Shown here one piece after another: positions 46,920-59,460 of a DNA stretch of 64,000 nt; positions within the stretch are counted from its first letter, which is position 1, and the number at the start of each line of letters is the position of its first letter. The stretch is from Symbiodinium natans (taxonomy: Eukaryota > Sar > Dinophyceae > Suessiales > Symbiodiniaceae), in the NCBI GenBank assembly GCA_905221605.1, contig CAJNDS010002259.1, positions 310,001-374,000 of the forward strand, in the 5' to 3' direction. A program made the position numbers and the translations under genes. Under the pieces are notes generated by a model. The model did not search any database. It was not told the origin of the DNA and saw nothing but the letters and a program-made list of their open reading frames with translations.

Positions 46920-49430
46920 TTACTCCAATATGAAGAATTAGAAATTTAGGAATTCAGGCCTTAAGCCGAAACTCCTAAATTACTAATTCCTTGAAATTAG
47001 GAATTAATGAATTTAGGAGTTTCGGCTTAAGGCCCGAATTCCTAAATTCCTAAATTCCTGATTCCCCGGAATTAGGAATTGAGGAATTTAGAATTTCGGC
47101 TGAAGGCCTGAATTCCTAAATTCCTCAATTCCTAGTTCCCGGGAATTAGGAATTTAGGAATTTCGGCTCAAGGCAAAAACTCCTAAATTCCTCAATTCCT
47201 AATTCCAGCGGGCCAGAAACCCAGAGGAATTAGAACTTCTGAAATTCCTTGAATTCCTTAAATTTCTAAATTCCTAATTCCCGGGAATTAGAAATTTGGG
47301 AGTTTTGGCCTTGAGCCAAAATTCCTAAATTCCTAATTCCCGGGAATTAGGAATTTAGGAATTTAAGGAATTCAAGGAATTTCAGAAGTTCTAATTCCTC
47401 TGGGTTTCCGGCCCGCTGGAATTAGGAATTTAGGAATTTAGGAGTTTTGGGCTGTAGCCGAAATTCCTAAATTCCTAAATTCCTAATTTCCGGGAATTAG
47501 GAATTTAGGAATTTAGGAGTTTTGGCCTGTAGCCGAAATTCTTAAATTCCTAAATTCTTAATTCCAGCGGGCCAGAAACCCAGAGGAATTAGAACTTCTG
47601 AAATTCCTTGAATTCCTTGAATTCCTAAATTCCTAATTCCCGGAAATTCGGAAATTAGGAATTTAGGAGTTTTGGCCTTGAGCCGAAATTCCTAAATCCC
47701 TAAATTCCTAATTCCCGGGAATTAGGAATTTAAGAATTCAAGGAAAGCGGGCCAGAAACCCAGAGGAATTAGAACTTCTGAAATTCTTTGAATTCCTTAA
47801 ATTCCTAAATTCCTAATTCCCGGAAATTAGGAATTTAGGAATTTAGGAATTTAGGAGTTTCGGCTAAAGGCCGAAAATCATAAATTCCTAAATTCCTAAT
47901 TCCAGCGGGCCGGAAACCCAGAGGAATTAGAACTTCTAAAATTCCTTGAATTCCTTAAATTCCTAAATTCCTAATTCCCGGGAATTAGGAATTTAGGAAT
48001 TTCGGCTACAGGCCAAAACTCCTAAATTCCTAAATTCCTACTTCCAGCGGGCCGGAAACCCAAAGGAATTAGAACTTCTGAAATTCCTTGAATTCCTTAA
48101 ATTCCTAAATTCCTAATTCCCGGGAATTAGGAATTTAGGAATTTACGAGTTTTGGCCTTGAGCCGGAATTCCTAAATTCTCAAATTCCTAATTCCCGGGA
48201 ATTAGGAATTTAGAAATTTAAGGAACTCAAGGAATTTCAGAAGTTCTAATTCTTCCCGGGTTCCGGCCCGCTGGAAGTAGGAATTTAGGAATTTAGGAGT
48301 TTTGGGCCTGTAGCCGAAATTCCCTAAATTCCTAAATTCCTAATTCCCGGGAATTAGGAATTTAGGAATTTAAGGAATTCAAGGAATTTCAGAAGTTCTA
48401 ATTCTTCTGGGTTTCCGGCCCGCTGGAATTAGGAATTAGGAATTTAAGGAATTCAAGGAATTTCAGAAGTTCTAATTCCTCTGGGTTTCCGGCCCGCTGG
48501 AATTAGGAATTTAGGAATTTAGGAGTTTTGGCCTGTAGCCGAAATTGCTAAATCCCTAAATTCCTAATTCCCGGGAATTAGGAATTTAGAAATTTAAGAG
48601 TTTTGGGCTGTAGCTGAAATTCCTAATTTCCTAATATTGCTAATTCCAGCGGGCCGGAAACCCAGAGGAATTAGAACTTCTGAAATTCCTTGAATTCCTT
48701 AAATTCCTAAATTCCTAATTCCCGGAAATTAGGAATTTTGGAATTTAGGAATTTGAGCCTTCACCCGAAATTCCTAAATTCCTAAATTCCTAATTCCCGG
48801 GAATTAGGAATTTACAAATTTAAGGAATTCAAGGAATTTCCCAAGTTCTAATTCTTCTGGGTTTCCGGCCCGCTGGAATTAGGAATTTAGGAATTTAGGA
48901 GTTTTGGGCCTGTAGCCGAAATTCCTAAATTCCTAAATTCCCAAATTCCTAATTTCCGGGAATTGGGAGTTTAGGAATTTAAGGAATTCAAGGAATTTCA
49001 GAAGTTCTAATTCCTCTGGGTTTCCGGCCCGCTGGAATTAGGAATTTAGGAATTTAGGAGTTTTGGCCTGTAGCCGAAATTCCTAAATTCCTAAATTCCT
49101 AATCCCGGGAATTAGGAATTTAGAAATTTAAGAGTTTTGGGCTGTAGCTGAAATTCCTAAATTCCTAAATTGCTAATTCCAGCGGGCCGGAAACCCAGAG
49201 GAATTAGAACTTCTGAAATTCCTTGAATTCCTTAAATGCCTAAATTCCTAATTCCCGGAAATTAGGAATTTAGGAATTTAGGAATTTTAGCCTTCAGCCG
49301 AAATTCCTAAATTCCTAAATTCCTAATTCCCGAAAATTAGGAATTTAGAAATTTAAGGAATTCAAGGAATTTCAGAAGTTCTAATTCTTCTGGGTTTCCG
49401 GCCCGCTGGAATTATGAATTTAGGAATTTG
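46920..49430. repeat. Palindromic AATTCCTAAATTCCTAATTCC satellite
   Basis: About 2.5 kb of units built from TAAATTCCTAATTCCCGGG and its reverse complement CCCGGGAATTAGGAATTTA. The two orientations alternate, so nearly every unit can pair with its neighbour. A second module, CCAGCGGGCCGGAAACCCAG followed by AGGAATTAGAACTTCTGAAA, is inserted in both orientations about a dozen times. No coding capacity. Confidence 0.95.
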
Positions 49431-49720
49431 ATCTACGCCCCACTTTTGTTGTAAGAAACAGCCCCGCGTAGATCCAGGCAGATTTTGTCCATGGTGTTTT
49501 CTCAAAAAACACGAAGGACATAATCTGCCTGGGTCTGCGCGCCACTTTTTTGTAAGAAACAGCGCCGCGTAGATCCAGGCAGATTTTGTCCATGGTGTTT
49601 TTTCAAATAGATCCAGGCATATTTTTGTCTTTGGTGTTTTCTCAAAAAAACGACGGACAAAATCTGCCTGGATCTACGCGCCACGGTTTTTGTAAGAATA
49701 CAGCCCTGCGTGGAATCCTG
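49431..49720. repeat. Tandem repeat, about 90-120 bp, GATCTACGCGCCAC unit
   Basis: Three units with GATCTACGCGCCAC, TTTGTAAGAAACAGC, CGCGTAGATCCAGGCAGATT and TGTCCATGGTGTTTTCTC. It sits at the right edge of the palindromic satellite. Confidence 0.85.
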
Positions 49721-49739
49721 GGACGACCTTTCCCCCCCC

Positions 49740-50140
49740 CCCCAGGATGTAAACTATTCAAAATATTCAACCTATCTAAATTATTTAAGTTCTTTAAACT
49801 CGGGCGGAAACTGAATAATTAAAAATTAAATATTTTAAGTCGTGGGGAGGGCCTTGGAGAGGGAGGCACAATTTATAAAATTTAAAGAAATTATATATGT
49901 GGGGAACACAGTTATTTAAATTATTTGAATTAGAGGGAATTTATGTAAAAATTCAAATAATTTACAGAATTTGAATCCTGGGGAGCCCAGTTATTCAAAT
50001 TATTTAAACGATTCAAATTCGGGTGGAGATGCCCGTTAAATCAATTTTGAAAGCAAGAGGTTTTTGTTAAGTTTTTAAGGGTAGTAAGAGATTTTACAAA
50101 TTGATGAGGACAGTGTCCTTCCGAGTCCTTACCCAGAATA
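49740..50140. other. AT-rich unique stretch
   Basis: AT-rich sequence with repeated TTATTTAAATTATT-type words between two repeat arrays. No gene seen. Confidence 0.6.
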
Positions 50141-50143
50141 CTT

Positions 50144-52560
50144 GTTTCTTTGCAATTTTCAAGGGTTTTAAAAGAATGCAAGGGGCCTTTTCAAATCTTA
50201 AGGGGCCTCTGCGGCATATCGGTTAAGTATCAACAATCTTCGCGTGAAAAAATCCTCCGAGTTGTTTCTCCTGAAAAGAACGGGAAAAATACCCTCAAAT
50301 TCGGCTGGAGTCCCTTGAGTTTAGGCCTGACTCCCTTGAAATTCTTGGACATCATCTTTTTTCCTTCCCGTTCCCCTGATGTTTTGTCCAAGGGAAGCGT
50401 TGTTTTCACCCTGGAATCTCCCAGGTGCTCGAGTGCTTAAGCGAAACGAATATGCTTTGGTCCGGACCCTTAGACGAATAAGGTTTAGGAATAGGGTTAG
50501 GCTTAAGCATTAAACGAACAAGCTTCAGCCATAAGGCTCGCGCCCCTCCCCCCCTCCCCCCCTCTCCCGCAACCTCGTCGTGCCCAAGTGCGTGGTTTAG
50601 GAATCTCGAATTCATAGACCTCAGTGTCCGGCGCAAAACCTCAAACAAAGAAGGTTCATGCACACGTTTTGGCCTGCAACGTTAAAAGAATAGGTTTAGG
50701 AACAAACAAATTGGAATGGACAGCGTCCTTCCGAGTCCTTCCCCAGAATATTTGTTTCTTTGCAATTTTCAAGGGTTTTTAAAGAATGCAAGGGGCCTTT
50801 TTTAAATCTTAAGTGGCCTCTGTGGCATATTCGTTAAGTATCAACAATCTTCGCATGAAAAAAATCCTCCGACTTGTTTCCCCTGAAGAAACGGAAAAAA
50901 CACCCTCAAACTCGGCTGGAGTCTCTTGAGTTTCGGCCTGATTCCCTTGAAATTCTTGGACATCCTCTTTTTCCCCTCGATTTTGAAGAAGCCCCTTGAG
51001 TTTTTTGCCGCTTCGATTCCCGTTCCCCTGATGTTTTGTCCAAGGGAAGCGTTTTTTTTTTCACTCTGAAATCTCCCAGGCGCTCGATGCTTAAGCGAAA
51101 CGAATATGCTTTGGTCCGGACCCTTAGACGAATAAGGTTTAGGAATAGGGTTAGGCTTAAGCATTAAACGAACAAGCTTCAGCCATAAGGCTCGCGCCCC
51201 TCCCCCCTTCTCCCGCAACCTCGTCGTGCCCAAGTGCGTGGTTTAGGAATCTCGAATTCATAGACCTCAGTGTCCGGCGCAAAGCCTCAAACAAAGAAGG
51301 TTCATGCACACGTTTTGGCCTGAAACGTTAAAAGAATAGGTATATTACGGTATATTTGTTTCTTTGCAATTTTCAAGGGTTTTAAAAGAATGCAAGGGGC
51401 CTTTTCAAATCTTAAGTGGCCTCTGTGGCATATTCGTTAAGTATCAACAATCTTCGCATGAAAAACATCCTCCGACTTGTTTCTCCTGAAGAAAAGGAAA
51501 AAATACCCTCAAACTCGGCTGGAGTCTCTTGAGTTTCGGCCTGATTCCCTTGAAATTCTTGGACATCCTCTTCTTCCCCTCGATTTTGAAGAAGCCCCTT
51601 GAGTTTTTTGCCGCTTCGATTCCCGTTCCCCTGATGTTTTGTCCAAGGGAAGCGTTTTTTTTCACTCTGAAATCTCCCAGGCGCTCGATTGCTTAAGCGA
51701 AACGAATATGCTTTGGTCCGGACCCTTAGACGAATAAGGCTTAGGAATAGGGTTAGGCTTAAGCATTAAACGAACAAGCTTCAGCCATAAGGCTCGCGCC
51801 CCTCCCCCCCTCCCCCCCTCTCCCGCAACCTCGTCGTTCCCAAGTGCGTGGTTTAGGAATCTCGAATTCATAGACCTCAGTGTCCGGCGCAAAACCTCGA
51901 ACAAAGAAGGTTCATGCACACGTTTTGGCCTGAAACGTTAAAAGAATAGGTATATTACGGTATATTTGTTTCTTTGCAATTTTCAAGGGTCTTAAAAGAA
52001 TGCAAGGGGCCTTTTCAAATCTTAAGTGGCCTCTGTGGCATATTCGTTAAGTATCAACAATCTTCGCATGAAAAACATCCTCCGAGTTGTTTCTCCTGAA
52101 GAAAAGGAAAAAATACCCTCAAACTCGGCTGGAGTCTCTTGAGTTTCGGCCTGATTCCCTTAAAATTCTTGGACATCCTCTTCTTCCCCTCGATTTTGAA
52201 GAAGCCCCTTGAGTTTTTTGCCGCTTCGATTCCCGTTCCCCTGATGTTTTGTCCAAGGGAAGCGTTTTTTTTCACTCTGAAATCTCCCAGGTGCTCGATT
52301 GCTGAAGCGAAACGAATATGCTTTGGTCCTAACCCTTAGACGAATAAGGTTTAGGAATAGGGTTAGGCTTAAGCATTAAACGAACAAGCTTCAGCCATAA
52401 GGCTCGCGCCCCTCCCCCCCTCTCCCGCAACCTCGTCGTGCCCAGGTGCGTGGTTTAGGAATCTAGGATTATTAGACCTCAGTGTCCGGCGCAAAACCTC
52501 AAACAAAGAAGGTTCATGCATATGTTTTGGCCTGCAACGTTAAAAGAATAGGTTTAGGAA
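50144..52560. repeat. Four tandem copies of a 604-610-bp unit
   Basis: GTTTCTTTGCAATTTTCAAG starts at 50144, 50754, 51358 and 51968. Each copy contains the same blocks in order, including GATGTTTTGTCCAAGGGAAG, GCTTTGGTCCGGACCCTTAG and CAGTGTCCGGCGCAAA. Minus-strand frames of 60-130 codons recur in the copies (for example 50841-51233 and 51444-51665). They are conserved only as much as the DNA and are broken differently in each copy, so coding is unlikely. The first copy lacks an internal segment of about 60 bases. Confidence 0.92.
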
Positions 52561-52569
52561 GGCAATGTC

Positions 52570-53030
52570 CCAAAACTACAGAAGCATGCGTACAGCTTGG
52601 AATAGGGTTTGACCCTAGCCTTAATCGAATACGGTGCTTAGAAATCTAAACGTAAGAAAAATGGGTAGGGTTTATGAGATATTTATTTGTGATTATTGGG
52701 GATAATTCATGTGTGAGAAATGATAATTGTTTTCGGTGACCCTTTGGGAAACATTGAAATGACAACCCATGTGCTTGCGAGCAAGTCGGGCTTGTGGGAA
52801 GGCCCAGAACCCAGATACTTGCTCACAATATTCTCGCTGCCCCGGGGTTACATACAAAAATACCAATGCCCTCAAATACTTCCTAGTCTTTCGGTTTAGG
52901 ATTACCGCCCTTTCCTCTCCATTTCTTTATTTGATATACAATACAGACACGCTACATACCTGCACGATGTGGGTAGAAATTCCTAGCTGTTCATGCAACA
53001 CATAGGTTCCGGGGGCGAACTCAGCCGCTG
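52570..53030. other. Unique stretch, nothing recognised
   Basis: AT-leaning DNA between the 605-bp array and the foldback. Short open frames on both strands only. A diverged copy of 52690-52910 recurs at about 53690-53940 (TTGCTCACA(A/G)TATTCTCGC and GGGGTTRCA landmarks). Confidence 0.5.
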
Positions 53031-53119
53031 CTTTTTTTTTTTTTGGGGGGGGGACTTTCCACAGAGGCAAGAAATGCTACAACTACAAAACGAAACATTT
53101 CAACGAATTTCCATTAAAG

Positions 53120-53450
53120 AAAACAGTTCCCGCCAAAGCAACCAATACCAAAAAACCGAAACAACCCAACAACAACAATTTTGCAGGACTCTTCGAAAAA
53201 CCAATTCCCACAAGACCAAAAAACCAATTCCCGCAAAACCCAAAAAACCAATTCCCACAAAACCAAAAAAACCAATACCAAAAAAACCAAAAGAACAAAA
53301 AAAAACAATTTTCCGAGACTCTGTGAAAGCTTTGGAGATAAGCTTACCAATCAAAAGTCCCGGAAAATTTGTTTTTTTGGTATTTTTGGTTCTTTTGGTA
53401 TTGGTTTTTTTGGTTCTTTGGGAATTGGTTTTTTGGGACTATGTCTTTTG
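53120..53450. repeat. Foldback of AACCAATTCCCACAAAACC minisatellite
   Basis: The left arm (53135-53310) consists of AAACCAATTCCC / ACCAAAAAACC units. The right arm (53370-53450) is the reverse type (TTTTTTGGTTCTTTGGGAAT). The two arms flank about 60 bp and can form a long A/T-rich hairpin. Lys/Asn/Phe-rich open frames here are artefacts. Confidence 0.8.
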
Positions 53451-54099
53451 GTTTCGGTGTCCCAGTTCCCCCTATGAGCCATGCACTCACATCCAAACAC
53501 ATAATCTGGCAGGTCGTTTTGGCTGCTTACTCGCATTACAGTTTGAACCTATCTCATACAGAAAAATGTATATTATATGCTACCCCCCCCCCCCCGGCCG
53601 GCCCCCCTCCTAAACCTAGGTTTCGTACACTTTTGTCGTAAGGATGTGATACTCAGTTGCTTTGGATGAGTATCATGTAAGACCTTATGTGCTTGTGAGT
53701 CTTGCGGAGAATTTGAAAAATGAGAATTGTTTTTGAGAAATGAGAACCATGTTGGGAGACCTGTGGAAAGCATTGAAATTGAAAAAAGAGATGTTTGTAG
53801 CAGCCCGCTGGAAGGTCCCAGGAAATAGTGAAAGGATATTTGCTCACAGTATTCTCGCGTCCCCGGGGGTTGCAGCAAAAGGTTTTATGCATCACCCTAT
53901 GCGCTCGAAAACTTCCTAGTCTTATGGTTCGAGGCTTACCATCCTTCCTTCTCCATTAAATATCTGTCTTTGATATGCAAAAACACATGATGTGTGTACT
54001 TATTCTGCTTTTTCTCTGCGTTTCCACAGGAGGCAAGCACTACAAACACAGGCAAGGTTCAATTCCTATAGGTAACGCTGAAAACTGAAACACGAGATC

Positions 54100-54560
54100 C
54101 TTTAATCCTATAGGGTTTCATACTGACATACATACATACGTACATACGTACATACAGACATACGCAGTTGTTGTAGGGCTAACCCCGTGAAAGCTTTAGA
54201 GGTAAACCCTTAAAACCCCTGGACCTGCAAACCCTATAAGGTGTAAAGGTTTAAACACCTGCCTAAGGTCTGGGCATTTATACCTTAGCGCCTATACGGT
54301 TAAAAACCTTTGAACCCTTTAGAGCCCTATAGGGTTTCTCTATGGGCTTAGTTTTACATGCCTAAATCTTAAACCCTAAACCTTTAAATCTTAACCCTAT
54401 AGGGATTAAAGGTTCGCCGAAATACGAACCTAAATGGTATAGGGTTAAGGTCTCAATACCTAAATCTTAAACCCTTAAGGTTTAAACTTTATGGGCTTAG
54501 GTTTACATGCCTAAATCTAAACCCTAAACCTTTAATTCTTAACCCTCTTGGGTTTAGCAG
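54100..54560. repeat. CCTATAGGGTTTAAAGGTTTAGG family tract, copy 1
   Basis: Degenerate telomere-like sequence with landmarks AACCCTATAGGG, GGTCTCAATACCTAAATC and GGGCTTAGGTTTACATGCCT. The same landmarks recur at 61690-62000. A (CATA)n / ACGTACAT tract precedes it. Confidence 0.7.
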
Positions 54561-55798
54561 GGGCGGGAAGTCGCAGCATGTAAAACCCCAAAAACGCAGC
54601 GGCTGACTTCGCCCCCCGAACCAACACATACATCCTATGTACCTGTGCGACGCGTTAGAAATTCTACCTTTTCACACAACGCATATACTCTTCGTTTTTT
54701 TGGAAAGAACACGAGGGACGAAGAGAAAGGACCTTCTCTTCCCATTTTCCTCGTCAAAAGGAAAAAGAAAATATCTGGATAGAATTGAAGAGAGAAGAGA
54801 GCGATGGAAAAGCAATGAGAAACAAGAAGGATAGCCTTTTCAGTCTATATAATGTTTCCTTCTTCTGATCGTTTGTTCTTTTGTCTTCGGTTTGTGCCTT
54901 GCCTTCCGCTTTTCCTTTGAAGAAGACAGAAAGGAAAGGGTGCGAATGGAGTTTCCTTTGCACGCTTTGATGAGAGGAACACGTAACGAAGAGAAGAGAA
55001 AAGAAGAGAAGACATGGAGACTGAGGACAGGGGGGGTTTCTTCCTCCTCTGACCTATCCATTTTCTGAATAAGATAAGAGAGAAGCGCTCTTGTCCATTC
55101 TTTGTTGTGCAGTCTCTTCCTCTCTCGCTGAGTGAGAAAAGAAAAGAGCAAGGCCACCGAAAAGGGACAAGGAGAACTTCTTCTTCGTTTCTTTAGCAGT
55201 TCCCTTGAGTTTCCTAAGCAAAAAAGAACAGAAGACCTGGGAATGCAGGAGAGAAAGAAAGCAAAGAGAGGGTGTAAGGGCACTCAGCGGCCTCCCTTCT
55301 TGCCACGAACAAAAACAATCCATCCTCCCCTCTTTTCCCGTCCATTAACTTCTCCTTTCCTTGTCCTCTTGTGTATTCATTTGTCACGTGTAAAAGAAAG
55401 CAAAGAAGAGAGAGGAGAGATAAGAGAGACGAGAGAGGATGATGGTGGCGAGATTCATGTGTATTCTTGCATGTTCAGTTTTCCTGCTGTAAGAAAAGCG
55501 CTAAAGAAATGGGAAAACAAAGACGATGCAGGATGAGTAGTGAGTGAAATTGGCGCCTTGCATATGTATTTGTCTTTCTGTAACGAGATAGACTACAGAA
55601 CAGGGATAAGAGGGCAGAGGGAATTTCTTCGCCCTGTCGTATTCCTTTCTTCCAGACGAGAAGCAAATGGATAAGGCAAGATGGAAAGAGACATTCTTTG
55701 CTTCGCTGCAGATTGTGGGAAGAAAAACAATGAGTTTAGAATCCAACAGTAGACTGCTTGGGGAACAAGGTTTCCCTTTGCTCTTTTTGTGAAAGTCG

Positions 55799-55910
<112 letters not shown>

Positions 55911-56989
55911 AGGATGAAGGTAGGAGATGATCTGCAAGAAGAGAGCTGATCAAGATCGAGAAGAGAGGAGAGGGAGTTTCTTCTTCTTCCGCTTATGTAT
56001 CCGTTGTTTTTTTCCAAGCATTCCTTGCTGTTTCCCTTCTACTGCGTCTTCCTCTCTTGCTGACTGAGAAAAGACAAGATTCTTAAGATCAAGGACAGCG
56101 GAAGGGACAGGGAAACCTTTTTCGCCTTTCTTATCTGTCCCTTTGAATCTCCTCAAACCATGAACAGAAGACATAGGCACGCATGAGAGAAAGAAGGCAA
56201 ATTAGAGCGAACACAGGAAATTAACCCTGCTCCAGAGGGGGAGAGGGAGCCCCTTTCTGCAACTCACAAAACAATGTTTTCTTCCCTCTCTCTGATAGTC
56301 CATTTGCTTCTTTTTGACCTGTCTTATTTTGCCCGTAAGAGAAGACAAGCACTCGGGTCAGCTCCTTGTCGTTTTCTCCCAGTTGTCTCTTCATGTCTTT
56401 TTGTGTATTCATTTGTTTCGTATGCAAGAAAAGAGCCAAAGCAGACGGAAAAGCGAGGAGTGCGTTTCCTCCCAGTCTTATGCGCTCATTCTTCTCAATA
56501 AGATAATAGAGAGAAGCACTCTGGTTCATTCTTTGCTGTTTTCATCCTACAATCTCTTCCTCTCTCGCTGAACGAGAAAAGAAGAGAGCAAGGGCAACGA
56601 CAAGGTACAAGGAAAACTTCTTCCTACTTTTGTCCATTCTTTATTGTTTTCCCCCTGCAGTCTCTTCCTCTCTCGCTGAATGAAAAAAGAAAAGAGCAAG
56701 GGCAACGAAAAGGGACACGGAAAGCGTCTTCCTCTTTTTTTTTGCAGTTCCCTTGAATTTCCTAAGCACAAAAGAACAGAAAACCTGGCAACGCAGGAGA
56801 GAAAGAAAGCAAAGAGAGGGTGTAAGGGCACTCAGCGGCCTCCCTTCTTGCCACGAACAAAAACAATCCATCCTCCCCTCTTTTCCCGTCCATTAACTTC
56901 TCCTTTCCTTGTCCTCTTGTGTATTCATTGTCACGTGTGTAAGAAAATATTTGGCTTCGAACATCCCCACCCTCTCTTGGTAGAGATAC

Positions 56990-57350
56990 TCTGGGGTTGG
57001 GCACTCCAGCAACACTCTGGGGCTGGGCTCTCGAGGGAGACACTGGTTTGGGCTTCAGGGAGACTCTGGGTTTGGGCACTGGGGTTGGGCCTCTGGGGTT
57101 GGGCCTCCAGAAACTCTGGGGTTGGAGACTCTGGGCTGGGCACTCCTGGAAACGGTGGGGTTGGGCGCCCTAGGGAGACTCTGGGGCTGGGCTGGGGTTG
57201 TCTGGGGTTGGGCACTCCAGGGCCACTCTAGAGTTGGGCACTCCAGGGACACTTTGGGGTTGGGCGCTCCAGGGATGAGCGAGGAGTAGACCGGGCGAGG
57301 AGAAGAGTTCCGGGCGAGGAGAAGAGTCCCGGGCAAGGAGAAGAGTTGAG
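56990..57350. repeat. Inserted minisatellite, TTGGGCACTCCAGGGA-type unit
   Basis: About 14 units of roughly 24 bp reading CTCTGGGGTTGGGCACTCCA with variants, ending in GGGCGAGGAGAAGAGT triplets. It interrupts the second copy of the 55-58 kb duplication and is absent from the first. Confidence 0.9.
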
Positions 57351-57782
57351 TTCAAAATCAAACAACCCCACACCGAGGGTGGGCAACAAAGAAGAGAGAA
57401 GGGAGATAAGAGAGACGAGCGAGGATGATGGTGGCGAGATTCATGTGCATTCTTGCATGTTCCGTTTTCCTGCTGTAAGAAAAGCGCAACAGAAGTGGGA
57501 AAAGAAAGACGAGGCAGGATGAGTAGTGACTGAAATTGCCGCCTTGTATATGTATTTGTCTTTCTGTAACGAGATAGACTATAGAACAGGGATAAGAGGG
57601 GAGGGGGAATTTCTTCGCACGCCCGACTTTCACAAAAAGAGCAAAGGGAAGCCTTGTTCCCCAAGCAGTCTACTGTTGGATTCTAAACTCATTGTTTTCT
57701 TCCCACAATCTGCAGCGAAGCAAAGAATGTCTCTTTCCATCTCGTCTTATCCATTTGCTTCTCGTCTGGAAGAAAGGAACAA

Positions 57783-57786
<4 letters not shown>

Positions 57787-57876
<90 letters not shown>
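57787..57876. repeat. (GA)n array, copy 2
   Basis: About 45 GA units, at the matching position of the second duplication copy. Confidence 0.97.
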
Positions 57877-57879
<3 letters not shown>

Positions 57880-58639
57880 CGAAGGATGAAGGTAGGAGAT
57901 GATCTGCAAGAAGAGAGCTGAACAAGATCGAGAAGAGAGGAGAGGGAGTTTCTTCTTCTTCCTCTTATGTATCCGTTGTTTTTTTTTTTCAAGCGTTCCT
58001 TGCTGTTTCCCTTCTACTGTGTCTTCCTCTCTTGCTGACTGAGAAAAGACAAGATTCTTAAGATCAAGGACAGCGAAAGGGACAGGGAAACCTTTTTCGC
58101 CTTTCTTATCTGTCCCTTTGAATCTCCTCAAACCATGAACAGAAGACATAGGCGCGCAGGAGAGAAATAAGGCAAATGAGAGCGAACACAGGAAATCAAC
58201 CCTGCTCCAGGAAAAGAGGGAGCCCCTTTCTGCAACTCACAAAACAATTTTTTTCTTCCCTCTCTCTGATCGTCAGTTTGCTTCTTTTTGACCTGTCTTA
58301 TTTTGACTCATCTTCTTGCATGTTATCCTTTCTCCTTTGTAAGAACACAGCCAAAGAAGAGGTTGCGGGAGGGTGAACACCTTTTACCGACATATTCCCT
58401 TCAATCTACTCGAATAGAAGACGGAACAGAAGACGTCGGAACACGAGAAAGAAGGCAACAGAGGGAGAATTACTGGAGTCTGCCATTTGCCTTTCCTGTC
58501 TCCTTTGTAAGAAAAAGCCAAAGAAGAGGTTGAAGAGGAGACGGAGGATGAAGAAGGCAAAATGGAAGGAATGAGCGGGCTCAACCCTGCTCTAGGGGGG
58601 GAACCCCCTTTTGCAACGATCTCGTCTAGAAGAAAGGAA

Positions 58640-58735
58640 CAAAGTGTGCGTGTGTGGGTGTGTTGTGTGTGGAGAACAATTGAAAGGTCATATCATACAT
58701 AAAGGTTCCTGCCACATATATATATATAGATAGAT

Positions 58736-58782
<47 letters not shown>

Positions 58783-59460
58783 CCCGGCACCTTTTTGGAT
58801 GTTTTTATAGCTCATGAGTCTGTCACGAGTCCTGTGCTATATTAGTAACGCATCATAATTCATTCAGAAGTTCAACAGAGTCTCAAAACGAGCTATATAT
58901 CTGAATACAATCCCATGCGTGTTAGGCCAATGTTTTCGTAGCTGCTGCGTACTTACATATGTCGTGAACTACATAATTCTCTGAGCCCGACGCCTGTAGG
59001 GATTATTTTGTATGGAGCTTTTTGTATTGTATTGAAATTCTTCTTATACATGTTATGATATATTCTGTGTACACATATATATAGATATATTCTCTTATAT
59101 ATATATATATATGTAGTAGATATATACAACCTACATGTTCGACTGCGCGCCGCGGTCGATTTATTTGGATTTGGGCCTTGGATTAGGGTCTAAGTTCAAG
59201 GGTTATGGTTAAATCTTCCCACACTCAGTCACTCGACGCTCACTAAGCCCTCAATCTCTAACTCCACGTATAAATCTCAACCCCAGACTTTTAACCTTAA
59301 GCCTGAAGCGTTTATCTCAAAATCCTAAACTCTGGAAATGTACGAAGGCCTGAGGAGCAGTAAGAGTAGGGCGGCACTGCTCTGATCAGGAAGGGCAATA
59401 TTTTGCTATTGATGACTACATCAGACATTAAAGAATACTAAATGATAGAGGACGCACAGG
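58640..59460. other. (TA)n array and AT-rich unique DNA
   Basis: (TG)n-like sequence at 58645-58670, (TA)n at about 58716-58780, more TATATA near 59080-59115. The rest is AT-rich. No gene seen. Confidence 0.7.

Noticed and set aside
46920-49430. CRISPR array
   Set aside because: There are repeats but no regular spacers; units are contiguous, self-complementary and alternate in orientation, and the window is eukaryotic.
53083-53613. 206-codon + frame and Phe/Gly-rich minus frames
   Set aside because: They follow the AACCAATTCCC minisatellite foldback and change character abruptly at its edges.
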